Source of the DNA: Charina bottae
Taxonomy: Eukaryota; Chordata; Lepidosauria; Squamata; Charinaidae
Assembly: GCA_023362775.1 (NCBI GenBank)
Contig: JALMGJ010000016.1
Coordinates: 434,001-498,000, forward strand
DNA length: 64,000 nucleotides
Direction: 5' to 3'
The notes under the pieces are model-generated. The model searched no databases and was not told where the DNA came from. It saw only the letters and a program-made list of their open reading frames with translations. A program made the translations under genes and the position numbers. Within the stretch, counting starts at the first letter, position 1; each line of letters begins with the position of its first letter. Positions 11,501-20,540 of this stretch are shown in pieces.

Positions 11501-12097
11501 CTTACCAAACACTTCACTAACTGGGAGGTATTTTTCCGGGATTGCCTGTGGGTTGCTTTCGTCCCCTTGTTCCCAATCCTCGTCCCAAAATTCCATCCCA
11601 GCTGCCCCCACTTCCCAGTCATCCACATCTCTTTCTTTGTGCGTCCCCCCATGAGTTCCGTCCAAAAAGTCAATTTCCCCAGAGACCCAATCTACCCTAG
11701 GATTTCTAGCTCTCAGCCATTTCAGTCCTAACACAATGGGTCTTGTTGCAATGGGGGCCACAATGAACCTCAGGGTTTCTACGTGGTTTCCCAAAGTCAT
11801 TTGCACTTCCTCTGTATACTGCTCCACTGGCCCCCCTTTCATCTCCGAACCATCCAATTGACAAAAGGTAATGGGCGTTTTTAGTTCAAAAAGTCTCAGT
11901 CCCAAGTGGTCAGCCATGTCCGGGTGCATCAAACTCCTTGAGCAGCCCGAGTCTAGCATTGTCAACCCAGAGTACTTCCTCCTCCCCCCCACAGCTTCTA
12001 GGCGTACCTGAATGTGCATTGTGGGGTTGCGGCAAATCTTCTCCTTGCGCCCTTTTGTGAAGGCCTGCCCCGCGGCACACTTTAAAGCAGACCTTTC
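8570..12097 (-). CDS. pol: gypsy pol polyprotein with chromodomain, intact
   Basis: The frame is open from 12097 and the first ATG is at 12019 (1,149 codons). Positions from that Met are as follows. Aspartic protease DSG at 23-25. Reverse transcriptase about 205-420 with LCTDYRGLN and catalytic YLDD at 349-352. RNase H about 500-630 with D510, E552 and D579. Integrase zinc site around H727-H735 and C765/C768. Integrase catalytic D798, D858 and E894 (35 residues between the last two). GPF module at 1034-1036. Chromodomain about 1094-1145 (EIDRIL, YLVKWTHLP). All catalytic residues I can check are present. Pol is in the -1 frame relative to gag and overlaps it over 12097-12082. The chromodomain probably directs integration to marked chromatin (family knowledge). 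Confidence 0.95.
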   Translation of the reverse strand, partial: ERSALKCAAGQAFTKGRKEKICRNPTMHIQVRLEAVGGRRKYSGLTMLDSGCSRSLMHPDMADHLGLRLFELKTPITFCQLDGSEMKGGPVEQYTEEVQMTLGNHVETLRFIVAPIATRPIVLGLKWLRARNPRVDWVSGEIDFLDGTHGGTHKERDVDDWEVGAAGMEFWDEDWEQGDESNPQAIPEKYLPVSEVFGKQECDQEPPHRQSDATIDLIPGAPFPKPKMYTMTQKELAELRKFIDKNLARGFIEPANSPLAAPVLFRKKKDGSLRLCTDYRGLNAISVTNQYPLPLLKDMLAQLSKGKVFTKLDVREAYYRVRMREGDEWKTAFNCPLGSFQYRVLPFGIAGGPGIFMRFINEVLYEFLYKGVIVYLDDILIFSENLEEHMELVKKVLEKLLEAKLFVKLEKCEFHKDKLDFLGYRISNAGIEMDPEKVKAVLGWQPPRTCRQLQAFLGFAGFYRQFIQDFMQIALPLTDLLKTKGKGKNAKAPPPSTKLVWTQECQEAFDKLKALFTEEPILKHPEPDKPFVIHTDASLHAVGAILLQADDREKLRPCAYISRKFNETEKRWHVWEKEAFAVKHALSTWRHLLEGTAEPFQVWTDHKNLEALKSLRKLNPKHLRWAEFLSRFNFTLKYFPGGKILLADTLSCLPQHEGKMEEILESLIPSQPGEEQTQLAPVVRGEGNLAVTRSSAKHRTDFDSFAGDLRAATVTDTWWVEHKHTLEERDGMGWKDKKAYVPESLRQRVLSMHHDHKTAGHFGFLKTLHLVRGKFWWPSLRADVKAYVRKCPTCATAKRKMGKPTGKLQEVASPTQPWKQIAMDFIVDLPVSNKYTAIWVVTDLFSKQAHFIACKGIPNAQKLARLFIQHIYRAHGTPERIISDRGSTFTCKCWRAFLKLIGSEQGLSSAFHPCTDGASERLNARLEQYLRCYINYQQTDWAELLPFAEVAYNNALHQSTGLSPFKAATGQDFVTIPELAMTQSTDLEQPLRADEWVERITSNWPIMVKTLEEAKATYKKHADCKREKEWELRVGDNVYLSTKNLRSTQQSRKLAAKFIGPFKILAVSNPVTAKLELPKALRKIHPVFHISLLKQYHASHHWHPEPEAPTPILMEGEPHFEIDRILDSRWHRGQLQYLVKWTHLPIGDREWVNAKHTRAPKLVKKFHKEFPDKPH

Positions 12098-13493
12098 TCA
12101 TTTCTCGCCCTCTGAAATTCATAGTCAGATTCTTCGCTGTCACTGTCTTCATCCACGTATGTGGGGTGGCTCCATTTTGCCATGGCTGCCGCAGTGCCTT
12201 TGCGCTTGTCCCCCACCTCTTTTTCTCTTTTCTTCTCTGGGGGTTTCTTTGACTGTGACTTCTCTCTGGTCGTCGTCCCGTTCTGTGGACAGTTACTGAT
12301 GAGGTGTCCTGTCCGTCCGCATCGAAAGCAACCGCCAACTTTCACTCTCCGATTTCTTTCCTCTTCCCATTGTTTTTGCTTGAACTCCATTCGGGCGGTG
12401 TGTGTGGTGGGTTCAGGTTTCCTCTTCAATTGTTTGAACTTTTTAATGGTCATCAGCTGTGTCTGGCTTTGTTCGATACGACCCGCCAGTTGGATCCAGC
12501 CTTCTAATGTTTTTGGTTCTTCCCTCCCCACCATGAGTTCTAATAAGTCTTGTCTCAGGCCGTACTGGAAGTATTCAATTTGGAATTCTTCCGGCCATTG
12601 TGGTAGTTCGCTAAGGATTCTTTTGAACTCCATAGCATATTCCGCCACAGTGCTTTTTCCCTGATCTAGGTTTCGGAGGCGCACTCTGGCCGACACTTTA
12701 GCCAGTGTGTCTTCGAACCGGGTCCGCAGGGCCCGCATGAACTTATTGAAGTCACGCAGCGCGCTTGCCTTGGTATCGTGCAATTTCACAAGCCAGCTAG
12801 CCGCTTCCCCTTTCAAGAAACAAGACACATATCTGACCTTCGCTTCTTCTGTGTGAAAGTCATTTTCAAATTCTTCCGTAAACCCTTTTACGTGAGTTAT
12901 GAAGCATGCTAAAGTTTTGGGGTCTCCATCGAACTTCATTTTCAGCTATCGCAACCCCACCGGTGCCGTCCTGCTGCCCGGTGACCTCCATTGTGGGGTG
13001 GGTGGGAATGTGTCTGACTCTTCTTCATCTTCCTCCTCCGATTCCTCCCCAGAATCTGTTAAGTTACTATTCTCTTCAGGGGGGGGGTGAATCTGTTTTG
13101 GGTATCGGCCTCTCCCTCCCCTCCAAGAGTGAGATAAGCACATTAAGCCTCTCACTTAATTGCTCCACCTTATAGTCCATGCAAGACACTTTTTCTTCAA
13201 TTGCCCCAATTCGTTGCGTTTGGGTGACACGCTTTTTGTTTTTCTGCACTTTGCATCCCTCCATCCCTTCACCCAGTCCCACTGACCAATCTGCTTTCAA
13301 AGTTCCGTGGGGGTTGGGATGCGGGGGGGGGGGTGTTAGGTGTCTCGATATGTTTAATCTTCATTTGCTTTTTGGTCCCCCCCCCCCGTACCTTTTCCTG
13401 TGTGGAGGCTGAGCTGGGTCCAGGTTCACATGTCTCAGCCATCTCTGCTTCTTCCCGGACTGCCTCCCCTGGCTTGGTATCCTGGGACTCCAT
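12082..13493 (-). pseudogene. gag: gypsy gag, broken by two homopolymer shifts and one stop
   Basis: Gag forms the retrotransposon particle. It starts at ATG 13493 (MESQDTKPGEAV). The frame shifts in the plus-strand G run at about 13322-13332 into a coiled-coil segment (VSCMDYKVEQLSERLNVL). It shifts again in the G run at 13080-13087 into an acidic segment (GEESEEEDEEESD), and meets one in-frame TAG at 12948-12946. It then stays open from MKFDGDPKTL (12939) to 12082. That last part holds the capsid-like core and the zinc knuckle CFRCGRTGHLISNC. Both shifts fall in G/C runs, so sequencing indels are as likely as true mutation. The single TAG would still need explaining. Confidence 0.85.
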
Positions 13494-13841
13494 TCAATCT
13501 TTCAGGATTGGGGTGTTGTCTTCACTATTGGAATCGTTGGGGTTTACTCGCGTACCTCACAGCTTAGATGCGCCCTGCCGCCACGTGGTCTCCGCCACCG
13601 TCTGCCGCCACGTGCTGTCCACTGGCCGCTTGCTGCTTGGGAGCGCTGGTCGCTGCCGCCGCTATGCCACCATGTGGTCTCCGCTGCTCACTTGTTGTCT
13701 GCTAGGGCTCGCCACTCCTTGCTGCTATGCTGCCGCCCCTCTCAGCTGCTGGGATCGCCGCTTTTCAGCTGTTGGGAGTGCCGGTTTTGCTGCTACTCTG
13801 CTGGGGAAAGTCAGTTTCTGCTGCTGGCTGCTGCCGCTGCT

Positions 13842-14130
13842 CAGCTGGTGAGAATCGCCGCTGCTCCGCTGCTGGGCTGCCCCCTCTCAGCTGCTTCTTT
13901 TCCCGGCAGAGTCTCTCAGCTGCTGGGGAAAGCCGGTTCCTGCTGCTGCGCTGCTGCCACCGCTCAGCTGGTGAGAATTGCCGCTGCTCCGCTGCTGGGC
14001 TGCCCCCTCTCAGCTGCTTCGTTTCCCAGCAGAGTCTCTCAGCTGCTGGGGAAAGCCGGTTCCTGCTGCTGCGCTGCTGCCGGTCCGCTGCTGGGCTGCC
14101 CCCTCTCAGCTGCTTTGTTTCTCGGCAGAG
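13842..14130 (-). repeat. leader minisatellite, 123-bp unit, about 2.3 copies
   Basis: The block starting CAGCTGGTGAGAAT occurs at 13842 and 13965 (period 123). A third copy lacks about 27 bp: the GCTGCTGGGCTGCCCCC core recurs 96 bp after the second. The region is GC-rich and made of GCTGCT-like words. Because 123 and 27 are multiples of three, one minus-strand frame remains open through it. That frame has no ATG at its head, and I do not call it a gene. Confidence 0.85.
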
Positions 14131-14253
14131 CCTCTCTCTGAAGGAAAAAAAATTTTTTTTTTCCTCGGGTCTCTGCTTGGTGTGTGTAGAAGCCGGTCTC
14201 AACCACGGAGCTTCCCGAAGGTCTTCAGGTTCGCTCCTGGGAAAACCGGTTGG

Positions 14254-14268
14254 TGCATTCCAGTCTTT
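14254..14268 (-). promoter_or_regulatory. self-priming primer-binding site of the gypsy element
   Basis: One base inside the 5' LTR edge, the element strand reads AAAGACTGGAATGCA. This is the exact 15-nt complement of TGCATTCCAGTCTTT at 14403-14389 in the same transcript, inside the LTR. I see no match to a typical tRNA 3' end (TGG plus a long stem). In Tf1/sushi elements the first bases of the mRNA pair with the primer-binding site and prime reverse transcription; that is known biology. Its use here is inference. Confidence 0.85.
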
Positions 14269-14269
14269 A

Positions 14270-14602
14270 TGTAAGGCGCTCCTTCTGATCGCTATAATCT
14301 CTCTGCGCTGAAGTAACTCCCAGGCACCAGAGTTCTTAGAAGCAGAAGAGTTTATTATAGAATACAAAAGTTGGCACTAGCATGAAACAAAGACTGGAAT
14401 GCAGGTAACAGGAACAACAAGCACATTTAAACCTTTCCCTCCCCCAGTGTCCTTTGCTGCTGACACGTGGGGTCAGTCTGTCCGGTTGTCCAGGCAACGT
14501 TTGGCAAGATGTGTATTCCCGATCATCGGTTGAGCACTTCCAGTCTTCTGATGAGCTCTTTGTCTGCTTGCCTTTTTGGCAGAGATCGGGTGATCTCTGA
14601 CA
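14270..14602 (-). repeat. 5' LTR of the gypsy chromovirus (333 bp)
   Basis: Same sequence as 8184-8516 except one transition. On the element strand TTTAAA (14431-14426) lies about 28 nt before TGCATTCC at 14403, the predicted transcript start. AATAAA lies at 14356-14351. The right flank GTATC (14603-14607) repeats the left flank. Confidence 0.95.
14403..14431 (-). promoter_or_regulatory. predicted LTR core promoter: TTTAAA box and start
   Basis: TTTAAA at 14431-14426 is placed 22 nt before the sequence that pairs with the primer-binding site. If self-priming uses the extreme 5' end of the RNA, as in Tf1, the start falls at about 14403-14405, which is the correct TATA-to-start distance. Confidence 0.6.
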
Positions 14603-14607
14603 GTATC

Positions 14608-14884
14608 ACTCATTTTAATATTTGTATTTTATATTTTTATAATTATGTACAACTGAGAGAATATTAGTCATGAAATGTAAATGAATAAGACTGTTTTTAA
14701 ATTTGATAAGGGGCTCATTTACATTGTGATCTAAATGCATTTTAATATTTAATTGGGACTTGTTAAACTAGATTTAAAACTATTTCAAATCAGAGGGTTT
14801 ATATTTTAAAGCCCAATGTGTTTACCATGTAGAATTCCAACTTGTACTGGTCAGTTGCCGTAATAAATTGAAATTGAAATTGAA
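14608..14884 (+). mobile_element. LINE (clade unresolved), right piece: 3' UTR and GAAATT tail
   Basis: This continues the LINE interrupted at 8183. It ends with GTAATAAATTGAAATTGAAA-like repeats (14862-14884), a short tandem tail typical of LINEs that do not end in poly(A). It is followed directly by the second copy of the 12-bp duplication ATACTTGGATTT. Confidence 0.85.
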
Positions 14885-15003
14885 ATACTTGGATTTTATA
14901 TTATTTATTATATTGTAACTTTATATTTATGTTTTAACTATGTTTTATTGTGAACCACCCAAGGTCCCCAATGGGGGAGATGGGCAGTAATATAAATTTA
15001 ATA

Positions 15004-15040
<37 letters not shown>
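14885..15040 (+). mobile_element. L2/CR1-like LINE, right piece: 3' tail with (AAT)n
   Basis: The continuation of the 5240-5535 fragment. It has 'gtgaaccacccaaggtcccc...gatgggcagtaatataaat', a squamate LINE/SINE 3' end, and then (AAT)n at about 15002-15040. The SINE at 20.04-20.54 kb and the fragments at 49.1 and 59.1 kb carry diverged versions of the same tail. Confidence 0.7.
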
Positions 15041-15044
15041 TATA

Positions 15045-16600
15045 GATTAACTAAATAAGAAAATGAAAAAAATGGGAATGGGAATCATGCTGAATAAAAA
15101 TCTTGGTCACTTAGATAATATGATGGAAACAAGACTCCTAATAACAGAACAGGTTTAGAAGAATTCCTAGGAAATTGTAGAAATAAATAGCTCTGCAGAA
15201 ACTTTTCTTCTATTAAAGAATAGGGTTTAATATATTTTCCCTGTTTCATTCCAATATTGGTCTGAGAATTCATTCTGCTCTGCTGTTTGTTCCATGTTCC
15301 TTCTGATTTAATTTGAAAAATGGGAAAAATTAATTTCAAACTGTCATGAATTTGTTAGAAGTTTTCATTTCATAGCTCTCTTTTTTCTTGACAGGTTGCT
15401 GATCTGCTCCAGTACATGTGTACACTGTTTAAATCTGAGTGCAAAAAAAGGAATCTTGATGCAGTTGTGTAATCCTATCCAGAAACCTTCTTGCACTGCG
15501 ATTTGATGAAATACACTGGAAAACACTAGGATTATCTTTTAATGTTTGTGTGTGGGGGGATGACTTGAAAATACTGGAAAATTCTACTTGCTCAATAATT
15601 TCTAAACAAGGTCTGAGTATCAAAAAATGCAAGAATGTATGTAGAATGCAATCTACATGCAATCAATCCTTTATGCAATTGTTCATATTGGTTGCTCACT
15701 TATTGTGATCCCTGGCCAGAAACCCCAATTCCAGATATTATAATATTTGCATATGCCCATCTGGTAACTCTTAAGTCACACAGGCATGTGAATAGCATCA
15801 GTTGATGTGAATAGCATCAATCATAGTATTTTAGGTTATACTGATTATAAATGATGCTATTCTTAAAGGAAAAACAGATTTTACCTACAATCCCCATTAA
15901 AAAAGATTATCCCCCAAGCCACAAAACACTGAATACAGAAAAAGCTCAGTTCATATGATCAATACATTTGGAAACAAGGATCAATAACTAAAGCAGACTG
16001 CACTGATTCCTCTGCAGTCAAATAATTAACATCTGCCCCTGCCCCAAATCTCAAGATTAGTATACCTCCCTAAATATTTTCTGAACATCACATACTCAAC
16101 TGTCAAAGAAATCCCAGAAACAGACATGGTAAATTCTTTTCTTATGAAGGAGGCACTGGCAGAGATCATAAACTGTACCTCATTGTATTGTATTGTACTG
16201 TATTGTATTGTATTGTATTGATAAGGTCACAGGACTAATCAATTAATAAACTACTACTACTACTACATCAACTAATAGTAAGACCAAGAATAAAAAATAA
16301 TATAAACCCCCAATTTACTTGACCTCTCATGCTCTAAAGGTGGTACAAGGAAGAACCATCTTAAGAGGGTTTTTAAAGGTTAATAGGGAAGGAACCATCC
16401 TAAACATGGAGGCAAGCTGTTTCAGAGTGCGGGGGGGGGGGGGGGGAGAAGGATACAACCAAGGCCTAACTCTAAATTACTGGCTCCTAAAATCCCAGGG
16501 GCCAGATCTTCTCAGTGCTCCTCTTAGCCAGCTCATATTGGATAGGCAGATTTTTACTTGGAGGAGAGAGTCTCAAATGTAACCAGTTCAGTAAAAACAG
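15045..16600. other. no gene seen; simple repeats
   Basis: Contains a (TATTG)n run at 16182-16220, a short (CTA)n run at 16248-16266 and a G16 run at 16431-16446. The short frames have no recognisable domain. Confidence 0.6.
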
Positions 16601-16659
16601 ATGCTGTCTACAGATAGGCTGCACTCCATAGCACTCATCCACTCTCTGGCCTGCTTGTG

Positions 16660-16894
16660 AGCCTCCAGGGACTTGCAACTTCCTGCTGGTTTCCCCATTG
16701 ACTTTGCTTGCTAGAAGCCAGCAGTAAGACACAAGTTATGGTCATGTGAGGTCCTCACTTAACTCTGGAAACAGGGACTGCCAGGATTGCCGTCGCTATG
16801 TGATGCAGTCATGTGCCATGCAGTTTACAACCGTATTGCTTAGCGATGGAAATTCCGGTCCCAATTACCTTTGTTAAGCGAGGACTACCTGTAG
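16660..16894. repeat. decayed interspersed repeat (squamate palindromic DNA element)
   Basis: The right end reads TTAAGCGAGGACTACCTGTAG. The interior has 'cattgactttgcttgctagaag' and 'cttagcgatgg'. I recognise these as words of a very common squamate palindromic repeat with 'ctacaggtagtcctcg' termini. The left end is not clear, so only part is supported. Confidence 0.5.
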
Positions 16895-16899
16895 TTCCT

Positions 16900-19800
16900 T
16901 TCCCCAAAATAATAGAAGGTAGAGCTACAGTCAGAGGAGAACTTCATCCTGTCAGACATCTGACAAAGGGGCAGAAGCAAAAATCTCTGTAATCCCAAAG
17001 CCACCCAGTTTAGAAGCACTTGAGTCAGGGTTGGGAGAAGACTAAGAGGAGCCAGAAATTCTTCAGGGTCACCAAAATTGTCTTGCTAAGGAAAACCTGC
17101 TCACCTTTTTGCTTCAGCAAGGTAAATCACATCATCTTCTCCATGGCACAAAATGCTTTGTCTAACCAAATCTAAATCTCTTTGCACAGTTTTTCTCTCT
17201 CTCTCCCTATCCCTCTCTCTCACTATCCCTCTCATTCCATATCCCTCTCTCTCCCACTCCCCTGATTCCCCCAAATGACACATTCACTGCTCAATTAACA
17301 CATGTAACATTTTCAGATGGACCATGTCCAGCGTTATGAACAGACTTCAAGAGTTTTGCTGCAGGCAATTTTAAAGTTCTTCCTAAATCAGTGGATTAGA
17401 GGACCACCATTTCCCCTTTTGTAGTGATCAGAGCTCACGTCCTGAGCAGGTAAGACCAAAAATTATGGGAGGGAGGGATAGTTAGATAGATAGTTTGGGG
17501 ATTGTTTGGGAGGAGAGGTTAATGGTTAAATGGCTGCCTTAAGCTCTCCTGTTCATTCTACCTCTAAACCTCTTCCCTCTCCCCCTCCCCAATGATTCCT
17601 TTTCCCACTCATTTTTGAAGAGTGGTCTTTGGTATGCCATGCAAAATCTGATATGGCTCACTGGCTGACTAATTTGCACCGTGCTTGATTAAAATATGGG
17701 GTCAGCCTTCAAGATGGCACAGCCCAATGGCATAACCTAGTCAGGAAATCTTTTAATACCATTTCAGGAAATGCGATGTAACAAGGCCATCCTTTAAGCC
17801 AAATTGATGGAGATGCATGCTGTCAGCCTAAATGCTAGCAATATTCTATCTTTGAATTGAAATGGAATAATTATTAATGTATTGTTGAGCAAATGTTACT
17901 CACTGAAATAGATGATCCTGTAAACCTCAAACACCTGCCAATCTTGTTTACCCAGCTGTATGTAAATATCAGTCATTGTTTAATCTCTTGAAGGAAACAG
18001 AGATGGCATGTTAAAAATCAGGAGGATCATGGGTATTGAGTATTCAAAGTTGTTTTTTGAAATGATTATATGTATATATGTGTGTATGTATGCATAAAAT
18101 AATCTGTGTGTGTTGCATACTGTATCTTTTGTCCCTGAGAATTATTTTAATTACATCTTCTCCTCTGGAAATATATCTTTGCTATCTTTTGGTAAATATT
18201 AGAACTAGAGGCCTATTGCAGTGACTTGCACAATTAAAGAACAATTTGTCAGAAATGTAAAAATATTATCAAAGGAAACTGGGAAGCAGAAATAATTTAC
18301 AAGAGATACAGAAACATGTTTAGATATGCATCAAAGGGTTAGAGTTTAATTTATAATTGGTTAGAAAGAAACATTAAAAATCAAACCCCAAGTAAGACTA
18401 AAATAAGTATTTGTTTATCACAGAAGTATCTTTGTTTGAAAAGTTGTGATATATAAATATTCTATTAATAAATATTCAATTTCTTCATACTAACTATCAT
18501 ACTATCACATACTGGATTGTATTACATATTGCCTGTTCTTTGAATGGATTTTTTACACAGATCATAAAAACTGAAATATGTGTCCCTGGCAGATAGATGC
18601 AAAAGATCCTGCCATATTTTTGACTGCATAATAAAACAGTTCAAAGAAAATGCACTACCAAGAAATAGGAGCCTCTATAATTCAGATTAGATCTCCTTAA
18701 ATAGATCCATTTTAGATATTACTTATGGGCATTCTTCATAATTTATGTTTAAAGGTTGTAATTCTAGTTTGGATAAGGGAAGTCCATCCATCACAAATGT
18801 TCAACATCTTAAGAAGTATCAAGTTACTTTGGGTTCCTTTACTGTAACAGTGGGTATTTCACTTTTCTCTATAGTTTTCTCCTTTTTTACATAGGATTTT
18901 TCAATTATTGTTGCATTGGTCAGTTTGCAAATTTGTTTGGTAATATATCCTCATATCGACAATTCTTATTCATGGTTTTGCCATTTTTGCTCTTGAAAAT
19001 TGTAAGTCCAGATCTTCACTGTATCCCTAGTAAATATTTAACAATAGTATCACTGGAGAAAGGTAAGTAACTTCCCATAACTTCTGTTTATAGAAATGAA
19101 TGAGGTTGTTTCTTCCTACTTTCCTTCTGAAGATACATCTAGAAACTAATAGATGCTGTATTGCAGCATCGCATGATAAGAGGAAGGGGCTGAAATGGCC
19201 ACAGCTGTTTCATTCTCTTCCTGGCAGTATGGAAATTACATTTCCACCATATGAAAATGACTTCCTATCAGCTACTGCAGGGAAGAATATATCTATTCTT
19301 GAATGGCATATGAAAATTCATGTTTGTTTTTAGCAGAGGTAGTGTTTACAACTCAAAATTTCTAATATTCCTTTAGCTTTGATCTTTGGCTCACTACCTC
19401 ACATTTATGAATGTTCATCACATGACAGGCTGAGTAATACATAATAGATTTTTAAGTGCTACACTACTGGGTGACTTTTTTCCTTTTTCCATTATTAATG
19501 CAATGCAAAGGTGAATAAGATAGATGATAGATAGATAGACAAACAGACAGACAGACCAGTGTCTATATGAGTATTTTTGCAATTGTCTGACATGGCTTAG
19601 GCTCTAATATTAATAATTGTAATAATTTATTAATCCCATATATTCCCATGCTTTTAGATCATGAACAGGGTACCATTTTCAAGTTTCCACTATGGATACA
19701 TTTAATATCAACAACTTCTTTGGCTTTTTCAGAAAAATATGAGAAAACAAAGAATCCTCACAGTTGTCCTCACCAACCCATCAACAAAAGGAAGCTGATG

Positions 19801-20030
19801 GTCTACAATAAACCTCCAGAGCATTTGTTAAGGTATGAGAAGTGATTAGTGATACAGAACTGTGATAGATAAAACAATACCAAAATAAATAAATATTATG
19901 AGTAATTCTTCTAAAATCTATGCTTGATTATTACCAACTTTGGGGAAAAAACCCACATAATTCTGCAAAAGCAAAATACGGAAACAACCAAAATAGCCTT
20001 GTTACCAGTCTTTCCCACCTTTTCCATTTA
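16900..20030. other. no gene seen
   Basis: AT-rich sequence with a CT-rich tract at about 17195-17265 and a GATA/GACA microsatellite at about 19519-19553. None of the short frames shows a known family. Confidence 0.6.
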
Positions 20031-20040
20031 TGATATAAAA

Positions 20041-20540
20041 GGGATGCGGATGGCTCAGCAGGTTAAACAGCTGAGCTGTAGGCTGCCAATCAGAAGGTCG
20101 GCAGTTCGAACCCCGCGCGCAAGGTGAGCTCTCGTTGCTAAGTCCTAGCTCCTGTCAACCCAGCAGTTCGAAAGCCTAGCATGTAGATAAAATGGGTACC
20201 ACCTTAAGTGGGCTAATTTGCTGGCGTCCTGTTGGGAAGTCGGCTCCACCGAAGGAGAGGATCGGAAGAAGATCGAATGGCAGTGGTGACGACGGACCCG
20301 GATGTGACAGCTACAGGACGTCAGCAGCCGGCTCAAGGCATCCTGGGAATTGTAGTCCAGAGCCTAGTAGAGTCGGTTCCCTCACCCCCCTTCCTTCACG
20401 CATGGTGAATTGAATTTGGTGAATTGTATAATTTGAATTGTTTATATATATATGAATGTAAGCCGCCTAGAGTGCTCCATTAGGGAGGGGATAGGCGGGG
20501 TATAAATATCACTATAAATAAATAAATAAATAAATAAATA
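20041..20540 (+). mobile_element. tRNA-headed SINE with L2-like 3' tail
   Basis: The 5' part has RNA polymerase III promoter boxes: the A-box-like TGGCTCAGCAGGTTAA (20050-20065) and the B-box-like GGCAGTTCGAACCCC (20100-20114). The 3' part has 'taagccgcctagagtg...aggcggggtataaat' and then (AAAT)n to 20540, resembling the LINE tail at 14944-15000. A head that recruits Pol III and a LINE-matching tail make a standard SINE. No clear target duplication was found. Confidence 0.75.

Larger units (their letters stand above)
8184..14602 (-). mobile_element. Ty3/gypsy chromovirus, complete, very young
   Basis: Element of 6,419 bp in minus orientation. In reading order it has the 5' LTR (14602-14270), self-priming site, repeat-rich leader, gag, pol (protease, RT, RNase H, integrase, chromodomain), purine tract and 3' LTR (8516-8184). 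By eye the two LTRs differ at one position only (T versus C at about 8220/14306), so insertion was recent. The TG...CA ends and the 5-bp duplication fit gypsy integration. The chromodomain together with the self-complementary primer site fits the Tf1/sushi lineage. Confidence 0.95.

Noticed and set aside
12082..12097. A canonical -1 slippery heptamer between gag and pol
   Set aside because: TTTAAAG occurs at the overlap, but in the pol frame rather than the gag zero frame, so it does not fit X XXY YYZ. The expression mechanism is left open.
13765..14367. A 200-codon minus-strand frame from the 5' LTR through the gypsy leader as an extra gene
   Set aside because: Its first codon is TTG, not ATG. 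It crosses a GC-rich minisatellite that easily stays open, and it resembles no known domain. Kept only as a finding about repeat length.
16319..16582. 87-codon frame with Gly run
   Set aside because: The Gly run comes from the G16 homopolymer. No family resemblance.
20041..20130. A functional tRNA gene
   Set aside because: A- and B-box-like words are present, but the cloverleaf is not intact and the sequence continues into a SINE body and LINE-type tail. The same holds for 40328-40420.
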